Shown here piece after piece: positions 56,929 to 64,000 of a DNA stretch of 64,000 bases. Source of the DNA: Hymenobacter sp. BT188 (GTDB lineage: Bacteria; Bacteroidota; Bacteroidia; Cytophagales; Hymenobacteraceae); assembly GCF_014333585.1 (NCBI RefSeq), contig NZ_JACSCW010000002.1, positions 900,828-964,827 on the forward strand, given 5' to 3'. The translations under genes were made by a program, and so were the position numbers. The notes under the pieces are model-generated. The model worked only from the letters and a program-made list of their open reading frames with translations, was not told where the DNA came from and did no database searches. Numbering within the stretch: position 1 is the stretch's first letter; each line of letters starts with the position of its first letter.

Positions 56929-58263
56929 CTAGCGTTGGCTGGCTGCCTGATTCCGGAAGTCCTCGGCCGAAATCGGCTTATCAGTAACAACAACTTTGCC
57001 GCGCAGGTTTTCAAGTACTTTCTCTGCCAGAATGGCCTCATACTCGTCTACGTAATTTTTGCCATTCTCCTGCTTCAGGTAATTGTCAGCGAAGCTGCGG
57101 ATAGAATCCTGCAGTTCTGGCGTCATTTCCATGTTGAATTGACCCAAAATCTTCTGCATAGTGCGCTCTACGATTTCGTCATTCGACACCTTCAGACCCT
57201 GCTCTTCTACTACTTTATTGCGGATCATCGACCACTTCAACTCGCGCTCGTAATCGTCGTAGTGCTCTTCTACTTGCTCCTCAGTGAGTTTGCCTTTGTT
57301 GGCACGCACCAGCCACTTCTTGAAGAACTCCTTCGGAACTTCGATGGTAGTGTTATTTACCATCTGGTCTACTATCTGGCGGTTAAGCAAGCCATCAGAC
57401 TCACGGTCGTAGTTCTCCTGTACCGTAGTACGCACTTTCTCATCAAATTCCTCGCGAGAAGTAATGATGTCTTTGCCGAAAACCTTGTCGAACAACTCCT
57501 GATCCAACTCGGGCTTGGTCGTACGGTTGATTTTCTCAACGTTCAGCACGTATTCGCCGCTTACGTTAGCAGCCTCATCTTTCGAAAGGCCAGAGAAGTT
57601 GGCAATAGCAGAAGCATCACCATCGAAAGCGTCCTTCAGATCGAAGGTCACCGAATCGTTGGCCTTTACACCGATAAACTTGTCAACGTTGTTCTTTACC
57701 TTATTAATAGGCAGCAACACCGTGCGGCCTTCGCCTTCCTCGTTGGCTTTCTTAAGCTTACCATAGAGGTAGTCAGTAGCTTCCGAAGCCTCAGGGTTGG
57801 TGCTCTCACCATACTGGCGAGAAATCTGGTCGTAAGTTTCCTGTAGTGTAGCCTCGTCAACACCTATCTGGTGACGCTCCACATTCAGTGTTTGGTCAGC
57901 AGGCAGTTCAAAGTCAGGAAGTAAGCCCAATTCGAACTTGAAATCGAAATCTTTCTGCGTGTCAAAGTCAATATCGCTGGCTACTGGCAGGGGCTCGCCC
58001 AGAATGCGCACGTTGTTTTCTTTAATGTAGTTATCAACTGCTTTGCCTAGCAAACCATTGATTTCTTCCACCAGAATGCTCTTTCCGTACATCTTGCGAA
58101 CCAAGCCTACAGGTACTTTACCCGGCCGGAACCCTTTGATTTGCGCTCTCTTGCTGTAGTCCTTGAGCTTGTTATCAACTGTGGCAGCATAATCGGCCTC
58201 AGTCAGGTGTACTGTCAGGATGGCACTAAGCTGGTCGTCGTTTTTATCGAGGGTAATATCCAA
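56929..58263 (-). CDS. tig: Trigger factor (ribosome-associated chaperone/peptidyl-prolyl isomerase)
   Basis: Ribosome-bound folding chaperone of 444 aa. The frame is open to 58410, but that would overlap the tRNA-Leu gene; homologues begin at DITLDKND, so I take the TTG at 58261-58263 as the start. The ribosome-binding domain carries the signature GFRPGKVPVGLVRKMYG (the usual F-R-x-G-x-x-P loop). A middle FKBP-like domain and a C-terminal helical arm domain (FFKKWLVRANKGKLTEEQ) follow. Order tig-clpP-clpX is the common bacterial arrangement. Confidence 0.92.
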   Translation of the reverse strand: MDITLDKNDDQLSAILTVHLTEADYAATVDNKLKDYSKRAQIKGFRPGKVPVGLVRKMYGKSILVEEINGLLGKAVDNYIKENNVRILGEPLPVASDIDFDTQKDFDFKFELGLLPDFELPADQTLNVERHQIGVDEATLQETYDQISRQYGESTNPEASEATDYLYGKLKKANEEGEGRTVLLPINKVKNNVDKFIGVKANDSVTFDLKDAFDGDASAIANFSGLSKDEAANVSGEYVLNVEKINRTTKPELDQELFDKVFGKDIITSREEFDEKVRTTVQENYDRESDGLLNRQIVDQMVNNTTIEVPKEFFKKWLVRANKGKLTEEQVEEHYDDYERELKWSMIRNKVVEEQGLKVSNDEIVERTMQKILGQFNMEMTPELQDSIRSFADNYLKQENGKNYVDEYEAILAEKVLENLRGKVVVTDKPISAEDFRNQAASQR

Positions 58264-58371
58264 AACAGGTGGTCGGTTAAAGGGTAACGGAAATGAAACG
58301 AGCCGGCAGCCGGCGAAAAAGAAACCCCCAACGTTTGGGTTGAGGGTTTGGGCATTCTTTAAACTAATATG

Positions 58372-58453
58372 TGCGGATGGAGGGACTCGAACCCACACGC
58401 CTTGCGGCACCAGATCCTAAGTCTGGCACGTCTACCAATTTCGCCACATCCGC
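58372..58453 (-). tRNA. tRNA-Leu (anticodon UAG)
   Basis: On the minus strand the 82-nt sequence starts GCGGATGTGGCGAAATTGG and ends CATCCGC plus discriminator A. The 7-bp acceptor stem is perfect. The anticodon stem CCAGA/TCTGG encloses the loop CTTAGGA (anticodon TAG), there is a long class II variable arm, and the T-arm contains GGTTCGAGTCC. The 3' CCA is not encoded. Confidence 0.93.
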
Positions 58454-58766
58454 CGCAAGGCCAACTGCCTCGGGGCCGCAAAGCTACGCAACGAGTCGGG
58501 AAATTCAAACCAACTCCGCAATGAGTGAAGAAGGATTATAGTAAACCCGCGCAAATTTGCCCCCCAGGCACTTTATTTAATAAAATTCAAGGCCACTCGC
58601 TTTCATTCGGATAGCAATTATTCTTCTAATGCCTGATTTTGCCCCCCAGCAGTCGAGCCGCACCTTTTTAGGTCGCTGGGTTGTTATAAATGCAACTCAC
58701 CCGCTAATCATACGCTGAGTTCGTACTTTCGCAGATAACCACGGAGTATTTGCTCCGCCCGCTTAC
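58454..58766. other. Intergenic region upstream of rel
   Basis: About 313 bp holding the tRNA-Leu promoter and two isolated GCCCCCCAG words (58559-58567 and 58641-58649), both followed or preceded by T-tracts but with no partner arm. TACTTTCG at 58724-58731 is a possible -7 box for rel. No ORF. Confidence 0.55.
58479..58509 (-). promoter_or_regulatory. Consensus promoter of tRNA-Leu
   Basis: On the minus strand TTTG, exactly 19 bp, TAGCTTTG: a perfect match to the Bacteroidota TTTG-N19-TAnnTTTG consensus. The predicted start lies about 20 bases before the tRNA. Confidence 0.85.
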
Positions 58767-60977
58767 ATGGCTACCCTCATTGATCCTGAAGTAGAGCGCA
58801 ACGAGATTCTGCGGCATTACCGTCGCTTACTTCGTACCGCTAAGCCGTATTTGCACGGCAACGACGCTAAGCTTATTAAGAAGGCCTTCAATACTTCCTT
58901 GGAGGCGCATAAGAATATGCGTCGCAAATCCGGCGAGCCATACATTTTGCATCCGTTGGCGGTAGCTCAGATTGCCGTGGAGGAAATTGGGCTCGGTACT
59001 ACGAGTATTGTTTCGGCCCTACTGCACGACGTAGTAGAGGACACGCCGATGGAAATATCGGATGTCGAACGTGAGTTTGGGCCCAAGGTGGCGCGCATCA
59101 TTGACGGGCTAACCAAGATTTCGGGAGTGTTCGACTACGGTACCAGCGAGCAGGCCGAGAACTTCCGCAAAATGCTGCTTACCCTTTCCGAGGATGTACG
59201 CGTCATTCTGATCAAGCTGGCCGACCGGTTGCATAATATGCGCACGTTGGAGTCGATGCCCCGACATAAGCAGCTCAAAATAGCCTCTGAAACCATTTAC
59301 TTATACGCTCCGCTAGCACATCGTCTGGGGCTATATGCCATCAAAACTGAGCTTGAGGATCTGTACTTAAAGTACACCGATACCGAAGTCTATAATGACT
59401 TGGTGGCGAAAGTGCGCCAAAGCCGTAGTGCGCGTAATCGCTTTATCAAGGAGTTTGTTACGCCTATCGACGAGGAATTGAAGGCCCAAGGCTTTGATTT
59501 TGAAATAAAAGGCCGCCCCAAATCGATTTATTCTATTCTGCGCAAAATGCGCAAGCAGAACGTGACCTTTGATGAGGTGTATGATTTATTTGCCATCCGT
59601 GTTATTCTGGATGTGCCGCAGGAGCAGGAAAAAGCCGCTTGCTGGCAGGTGTACTCTATCGTTACCGACTTTTATCAGCCCAACCCCGACCGCCTGCGCG
59701 ATTGGGTAAGTACGCCCAAAGCCAACGGCTACGAAAGCCTGCATACTACTGTCATGTCGCGTACGGGGCAGTGGGTGGAAGTACAGATACGCTCCAAGCG
59801 TATGGACGACATTGCCGAAAAAGGCTACGCGGCCCATTGGAAATACAAGGATACCGGCACCATACAGCCTGAATCGACTCTTGAGGCCTGGATTGCGAAA
59901 GTGCGTGAGATGCTTGAAACTAATAACTCCAGTGCGCTGGAGTTTATGGATGAGTTTCGGCAAAACCTCTTCGTTAAAGAGGTATATGCCTTTACACCCA
60001 AAGGCAAGCTGGTGATTTTACCAGATAAGGCAACAGCGCTAGATTTTGCATTTGATATTCACTCTCAAATTGGCTTGCAGTGCTTGGGGGCCAAAGTCAA
60101 TCAGAAACTGCAGCCCCTAAGCTATCAACTCCGCAACGGTGATCAGGTAGAAATCCTGACTTCTCACAAGCAACGACCTACGGAGGAGTGGTTGCAGTAT
60201 GTAATCACATCGAAAGCACGCTCAAAGATTAAGGAGTATCTGCGCGATGATAAGCGCGCCAAAGCGGAAGACGGACGCTATCTGGTAGAGAAGCGATTGG
60301 AGCTACTTGGTGTTGAGAATAGTCAGGAAAATCTGAACCGCCTGCTTGCTCATTTCAACCTTTATAACGCGCAGGATTTCTTTTATCGCTTGGCAATTGG
60401 TCAACTTGATGGGCGGGAGATTAAAGTAGAATTGTTCGATCCAACAATTGAATCGCCTCAATTGCCTTCGTCTTTAGCGCCCAGATCCTTCGATCAGGAG
60501 GTGCAAAAGATTCGGGGGGTAAATGCCAATATGCTTGTTATCGGTGAGCATACAGACAAGTTTGATTATCATATTGCCCCCTGCTGCAATCCGATTCCGG
60601 GTGATGATGTATTTGGTTTCGAGACAGAAACCGAAGGCATTATCATTCACCGTACTTCTTGTCCGCAAGCTGTAAAGCTCATGTCGAACTACGGCAGTCG
60701 TATCGTACGCGCCAAGTGGACTGATCAGTTGGAGCTTGCTTTCTTGGCCGGTATTCGCATTAAGGGCTCCGACCGGGTGGGCTTAGTGAATGACGTGACG
60801 CGAATTATCTCTAACAGCCTCAAAGTCAACATGCGCTCTATTACCATCGATTCAAATGATGGAATGTTTGAGGGGCAGATTATGGTTTTTGTCAACGATA
60901 CTGACCATTTGCACAAAATGATTCAGCGCCTAAGCAAGGTGAATGGCGTACTATTAGTGGAACGTTTCGCTACATAA
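58767..60977 (+). CDS. Bifunctional (p)ppGpp synthetase/hydrolase (Rel/SpoT family)
   Basis: Stringent-response enzyme of 736 aa that makes and degrades (p)ppGpp. The HD hydrolase domain has His62, His87-Asp88 and Glu91-Asp92 (ALLHDVVEDT). The synthetase domain starts near residue 240, with GRPKSIYSILRKM and the block ESLHTTVMSRTGQWVEVQIR. A TGS domain (VYAFTPKGKLVILPDKATALDFA) and a C-terminal ACT domain (GSDRVGLVNDVTRIIS) follow. Both catalytic halves look intact, so it is probably the single long Rel enzyme of the cell. Monocistronic. Confidence 0.93.
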   Translation: MATLIDPEVERNEILRHYRRLLRTAKPYLHGNDAKLIKKAFNTSLEAHKNMRRKSGEPYILHPLAVAQIAVEEIGLGTTSIVSALLHDVVEDTPMEISDVEREFGPKVARIIDGLTKISGVFDYGTSEQAENFRKMLLTLSEDVRVILIKLADRLHNMRTLESMPRHKQLKIASETIYLYAPLAHRLGLYAIKTELEDLYLKYTDTEVYNDLVAKVRQSRSARNRFIKEFVTPIDEELKAQGFDFEIKGRPKSIYSILRKMRKQNVTFDEVYDLFAIRVILDVPQEQEKAACWQVYSIVTDFYQPNPDRLRDWVSTPKANGYESLHTTVMSRTGQWVEVQIRSKRMDDIAEKGYAAHWKYKDTGTIQPESTLEAWIAKVREMLETNNSSALEFMDEFRQNLFVKEVYAFTPKGKLVILPDKATALDFAFDIHSQIGLQCLGAKVNQKLQPLSYQLRNGDQVEILTSHKQRPTEEWLQYVITSKARSKIKEYLRDDKRAKAEDGRYLVEKRLELLGVENSQENLNRLLAHFNLYNAQDFFYRLAIGQLDGREIKVELFDPTIESPQLPSSLAPRSFDQEVQKIRGVNANMLVIGEHTDKFDYHIAPCCNPIPGDDVFGFETETEGIIIHRTSCPQAVKLMSNYGSRIVRAKWTDQLELAFLAGIRIKGSDRVGLVNDVTRIISNSLKVNMRSITIDSNDGMFEGQIMVFVNDTDHLHKMIQRLSKVNGVLLVERFAT

Positions 60978-61133
60978 GTTCTTAATAGTCCTAGTGGGCC
61001 CTATTTGGTATAAAGAATAAGTTGGGGGGCTTTTTAGTATTCAGCAATTGGCTTCACCATTCTTCAATAGGCAAAAAGCTTCCCAGTGTGCTGGAAAGAA
61101 TTTGGTGATTTAAGCAAACGCCTGAAAGTTGAG

Positions 61134-61164
61134 TCTGTCAACTCATTTTACCCGCTTACCTTTG
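61134..61164 (+). promoter_or_regulatory. Promoter of the fur-STAS-purA operon
   Basis: TCTG (61134-61137), 19 bp, TACCTTTG (61157-61164). The -7 box is perfect and the -33 box has one change. It lies 26 bp before the fur-family ATG. Confidence 0.65.
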
Positions 61165-61190
61165 TTACTCCTTATATATAAGGTTACAGA

Positions 61191-61661
61191 ATGCTTGATC
61201 GAGATAAATTTGAGGAGGTGAAGAAAATTTTCACCGCCTATTTAGAGAATAAAGGATTGCGCAAGACTTCCGAGCGCTACGCCATATTGGAGGAAATATA
61301 TTCTCGTACCGGTCATTTTGATGTTGAGGAGCTGTATACTGGTATGAAAGCCCAAGGCCTACAAGTGAGCCGTGCTACAGTATATAATACGCTTGATTTG
61401 TTGGTAGAGCACGGGTTGGTAAGTAAGCATCAATTCGGACGTAACCTAGCTCAATATGAGAAGTCATATGGTTATCGTCAGCACGACCACGTCATCTGTA
61501 CGGAGTGTCACAAGGTGGTCGAATTCTGCGACCCCCGCATTCACGGCATTCAAACCATGGTCGGTGAGCTTTTGAATTTCCATATCTTGCATCACTCTTT
61601 GAATCTGTACGGCGTTTGTGGCGACTGTCGCGCCAAAGCCGCCCGCTTACTTTCTGAATGA
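61191..61661 (+). CDS. Fur-family metal- or peroxide-responsive regulator
   Basis: A 156-residue Fur-superfamily repressor. The winged-helix part contains [28 protein letters not shown] and [19 protein letters not shown]. The dimerisation domain carries the [17 protein letters not shown] metal block and a C-terminal CGDC pair matching the ECHK cysteines for structural zinc. Whether it senses iron, zinc or peroxide cannot be told. Its stop overlaps the STAS gene start (ATGA), so the two are translationally coupled. Confidence 0.88.
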   Translation: MLDRDKFEEVKKIFTAYLENKGLRKTSERYAILEEIYSRTGHFDVEELYTGMKAQGLQVSRATVYNTLDLLVEHGLVSKHQFGRNLAQYEKSYGYRQHDHVICTECHKVVEFCDPRIHGIQTMVGELLNFHILHHSLNLYGVCGDCRAKAARLLSE

Positions 61662-62005
61662 AAACTGAATCCGCCGTTCAAGACGGTATCCTCTTCGTTC
61701 GCCTCACTGGCGACCTTATCGGTAGTCCCGATTCCCAACCACTACTTCAAACCGTTAACGATCATCTCGGTGAAGGTTTAAGTTATTGCGCAATTGACTT
61801 GTCTAATGTGCGCTTTATCAATAGCACGGGCATTGGAGTACTAGTCTCTATTTTGACAAAATTCCGTAACCAAAGCGGAGATCTAGTACTTATCAATCCT
61901 TCTGACCTCGTCCGCAAGCTTCTGGTAATTACCAAGCTCGACGCCATCTTTAATATTGCGGCTGATGATGCATCAGCTGCCGAACAATTGAAAGCTACAA
62001 CCTAA
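61658..62005 (+). CDS. STAS-domain anti-sigma factor antagonist
   Basis: A 115-residue single STAS domain of the SpoIIAA/RsbV type. The phosphorylatable Ser is in the motif [17 protein letters not shown] (Ser near residue 57). Such proteins bind and titrate a kinase-type anti-sigma factor in partner switching. No anti-sigma or sigma gene is adjacent; instead it is locked by overlapping start and stop codons between a Fur regulator and purA. Confidence 0.88.
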   Translation: MKTESAVQDGILFVRLTGDLIGSPDSQPLLQTVNDHLGEGLSYCAIDLSNVRFINSTGIGVLVSILTKFRNQSGDLVLINPSDLVRKLLVITKLDAIFNIAADDASAAEQLKATT

Positions 62006-63276
62006 TGCCAGTTGACGTACTTGTTGGATTACAGTGGGGTGATGAAGGGAAAGGTAAAATAGTAGACGTGTTAGCCCCCACGTACGACGTGGTAGCTCGT
62101 TTTCAGGGTGGTCCCAATGCTGGCCACACGCTTACCTTCGATGGCTTAAAGCATGTATTGCACCAAGTACCATCAGGTATTTTTCACCCGCATATTATTA
62201 ATGTGGTTGGTAATGGCGTCGTACTCGACCCCGTAGTGTTCCGGGGAGAACTACAAAAGCTAACTGCTCGAGGAGTAAACTGGGGGGCAAATCTCTATAT
62301 CTCCAAAAAGGCGCAACTCATCCTGCCATCTCATCGTGCTCTCGACCGTATTTCGGAAGAAATGCGAGGAGGGGGCAAAATTGGCTCAACACTTAAAGGC
62401 ATAGGTCCCACTTATCAGGATAAGATTGGTCGCACTGGGCTGCGAGTAGGTGATGTGCTACTTCCAACCTTTCAAGCTCGTTACGCCGAGGCAGTAGCCC
62501 GACACGCACAGTTCGCTTCCTTTCACGGTCGAGATCTCGAAATTGAAGCGTTGGAAGAAGATTTTTTCTCAGCTGTCGAATTCCTGCGTACCCTCCAGCT
62601 TACCGATACAGAGTATTTGCTTAATGATCTGTTGCGCCAAGGAAAGCGTATTCTTGCGGAGGGAGCTCAAGGTTCTTTGCTTGATATTGATTTTGGAACT
62701 TATCCTTTTGTTACTTCATCCAATACCGTCGTTGCAGGGGCTTGCACCGGTCTTGGTATTGCCCCTCGCCACATTGATCAGGTATATGGTATCACTAAGG
62801 CCTACTGTACTCGTGTAGGTAGCGGCCCTTTTCCCACTGAGTTACATGATGAAGTAGGGGAGAGGATTCGGCAGGCTGGACGTGAGTTTGGCTCCACTAC
62901 TGGTCGGCCACGACGTTGTGGTTGGATTGACTTGCCATCTCTGCGCTACAGTATTATGCTTAATGGAGTAACAGAACTTCACCTGATGAAGGCTGATGTA
63001 CTAGATGAATTCACCGAAATACAGGTGTGCACCCATTACAAGACACCCGATGGCAACGATACAGACCTATTGCCGGATTATGAAGCATTGCAGGCATTAA
63101 CTCCTGTTTATACAACATTACCTGGTTGGCGCACCGATTTGCAAAATATTTCAACGGCTGATAAGTTACCTGTCGAGCTTCAATCGTATTTGCAATTCCT
63201 TGAGCGTCACTTGGAAGTACCTATACGTATAGTCAGTGTTGGCCCAGACCGAGTGAGTACCCTTCACCTAAACTAG
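62005..63276 (+). CDS. purA: Adenylosuccinate synthetase
   Basis: Purine enzyme (423 aa) that makes adenylosuccinate from IMP, aspartate and GTP. WGDEGKGKIVD at residues 10-20 is the GTP-binding loop; GGPNAGHT, GTYPFVTSS and the C-terminal STTGRPRRCGWID are family signatures. Start and stop overlap the STAS gene in TAATG. Length is normal. A TGGGGGGCAAAT word is embedded at 62281-62292. Confidence 0.94.
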   Translation: MPVDVLVGLQWGDEGKGKIVDVLAPTYDVVARFQGGPNAGHTLTFDGLKHVLHQVPSGIFHPHIINVVGNGVVLDPVVFRGELQKLTARGVNWGANLYISKKAQLILPSHRALDRISEEMRGGGKIGSTLKGIGPTYQDKIGRTGLRVGDVLLPTFQARYAEAVARHAQFASFHGRDLEIEALEEDFFSAVEFLRTLQLTDTEYLLNDLLRQGKRILAEGAQGSLLDIDFGTYPFVTSSNTVVAGACTGLGIAPRHIDQVYGITKAYCTRVGSGPFPTELHDEVGERIRQAGREFGSTTGRPRRCGWIDLPSLRYSIMLNGVTELHLMKADVLDEFTEIQVCTHYKTPDGNDTDLLPDYEALQALTPVYTTLPGWRTDLQNISTADKLPVELQSYLQFLERHLEVPIRIVSVGPDRVSTLHLN

Positions 63277-63280
63277 GTAA

Positions 63281-63325
63281 AAAGGTACGGCGGGTCTTGA
63301 CTTATTCAATACTCGCCGTACCTTT
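63281..63325 (+). terminator. Terminator of the fur-STAS-purA operon
   Basis: Arms AAAGGTACGGCG (63281-63292) and CGCCGTACCTTT (63314-63325) are perfect complements. The T-tract after the stem is short. Confidence 0.75.
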
Positions 63326-63385
63326 GTCATCCTGTTCAAGCAATCGGCTTACAGCACTATTTATTTGAAACTTTCATCTGTTTCT

Positions 63386-63418
63386 TTTGGAATAAGAGTT
63401 AGAAAGATATTACCTTTG
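63386..63418 (+). promoter_or_regulatory. Distal rRNA-region promoter (P1)
   Basis: TTTG (63386-63389), 21 bp, TACCTTTG (63411-63418), both boxes perfect. It is about 550 bp before 16S, so it could serve the rRNA operon or a short RNA ending near the inverted repeat at 63466-63492. Confidence 0.65.
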
Positions 63419-63596
63419 TAGCCCTTTCGCTCAAATGGAGCTTTATCTGGGATGCGGTGCTTCTGATTTTCAATACATACTTTATTGAAAATAGAAAGGG
63501 TTGGGACTTGGAATAATGGTAAAAGTTAAGATGCCATTATGATAGTTATCTACCATCGCATGGTCATTTTGGAGAGAAAATAAATATTGCTCTTCA

Positions 63597-63629
63597 CTTG
63601 ATAATTGGTTTTGAATTATAGTATCTTTG
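63597..63629 (+). promoter_or_regulatory. rRNA promoter (P2)
   Basis: CTTG (63597-63600), 21 bp, TATCTTTG (63622-63629), followed by CAGCCCG. Confidence 0.6.
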
Positions 63630-63699
63630 CAGCCCGCTTCAATAGGAAGGGAGTTATTGAGTTGAAAAGTAAAGAATTTTAATTTATTCTTCTTTTTAA

Positions 63700-63730
63700 C
63701 TTGCAAATAGAAAAAAGTATTTTACCTTTG
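63700..63730 (+). promoter_or_regulatory. rRNA promoter (P3)
   Basis: CTTG (63700-63703), exactly 19 bp, TACCTTTG (63723-63730), followed by CATCCCCG. It is the closest site to 16S, with an A/T-rich spacer, and is probably the main promoter. Confidence 0.72.
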
Positions 63731-63818
63731 CATCCCCGAACGAAAAGATGTTCGAGATGACAGTAGGGATAGGGCTACGGGAGTAGCGACACGGTTAGCT
63801 CAACAGGAGTTAGCACAC

Positions 63819-63828
63819 GTTCTTTGAA
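63819..63828 (+). promoter_or_regulatory. boxA-like antitermination element in rRNA leader
   Basis: GTTCTTTGAA resembles the boxA element (TGCTCTTTA type) that loads the NusB/S10 antitermination complex on rRNA leaders; it lies about 140 bp before 16S. Confidence 0.5.
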
Positions 63829-63967
63829 TGATTGGAAAAGACAAATTGGTAAGGCTGCCGGCGGAAGGAAACTACCCAAGGCAGCGAGCGTAACAACGAA
63901 GTTCAACACACAGAGTTGGATCAAGCCCATGACAGCAGCTTAGCTTCGGCTAAGTGAAGAAATTTAT

Positions 63968-64000
63968 ACAATGGAGAGTTTGATCCTGGCTCAGGATGAA
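63968..64000 (+). rRNA. 16S ribosomal RNA, 5' end only
   Basis: The window ends within AGAGTTTGATCCTGGCTCAG, the universal 5' primer site of 16S rRNA, followed by GATGAA. The exact 5' end is estimated by comparison with the E. coli spacing. The rest of the gene lies beyond the window. Confidence 0.95.

Larger units (their letters stand above)
63326..63967 (+). other. rRNA operon upstream and leader region
   Basis: About 640 bp, AT-rich up to about 63720. It holds three promoter-like sites, a small inverted repeat (63466-63475 with 63483-63492) and a boxA-like GTTCTTTGAA at 63819-63828 in the presumed leader. No protein gene is credible here. Confidence 0.7.

Noticed and set aside
58264..58410. 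N-terminal extension of trigger factor
   Set aside because: It would read through the tRNA-Leu gene on the same strand and has no family similarity.
63482..63706. A 74-residue minus-strand reading frame in the rRNA upstream region
   Set aside because: It runs antisense through two rRNA promoters in AT-rich DNA, has no recognisable domain and no promoter of its own.

Overview
The window looks like chromosome from a Hymenobacter-like member of the Bacteroidota (Cytophagales). The evidence is two SusC/SusD outer-membrane uptake pairs, many Sec and lipoprotein signal peptides, lipid A and heptose genes (lpxB, hldD), Bacteroidota-type promoters (TTTG, about 19-21 bp, TAnnTTTG), moderately high GC, and the first bases of a 16S rRNA gene at the right end. 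The genus is inferred from overall character, not from a database match.

Layout. 0.3-7 kb: a rhomboid protease and a membrane-protein neighbour that share an N-terminal motif, two small disordered proteins, a class A-type serine hydrolase, a VanX-like D-Ala-D-Ala dipeptidase and a DUF187-type glycosidase. 7.3-18 kb: two convergent Sus-type loci that end at one shared terminator. 18-29 kb: a membrane acyltransferase-like protein, an acyl-CoA ligase, a fused GH3/serine-hydrolase enzyme, a PhoD-like phosphatase, a surface-repeat protein and a GT39-type membrane protein. 29-37 kb: a tandem of three DUF885 metallopeptidase-like paralogues followed by a class C-type serine hydrolase. 37-50 kb: mixed metabolic and envelope genes, including a lone RES-domain protein, an HTTM membrane protein, three consecutive Thr/Gly/Ser-repeat secreted proteins, a DCC-family oxidoreductase, and a MarR regulator divergent from a quinone reductase with a clear operator. 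50-58 kb: hldD, a BtuF/BtuC-like pair without an ATPase, queD, lpxB, then clpX, clpP, tig and tRNA-Leu on the minus strand. 58.7-63.3 kb: a Rel/SpoT enzyme and an overlapping fur-STAS-purA operon. 63.3-64 kb: a promoter-rich rRNA leader and the start of 16S rRNA.

The most unusual signal is not a gene. A short word, TGGGGGGC followed by an A/T tract, recurs about 60 times by eye in 64 kb. About 44 copies are isolated, 22 on each strand. Most lie inside genes, in all reading frames and on both sense and antisense strands. About eight more sites are head-to-head pairs that make the terminators between genes. This arrangement (a core word, an A/T flank, single copies in genes, paired copies as terminators) is how DNA uptake sequences are organised in Neisseria and Haemophilus. 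I propose it as a candidate genome signature word of that kind; the function is inference.
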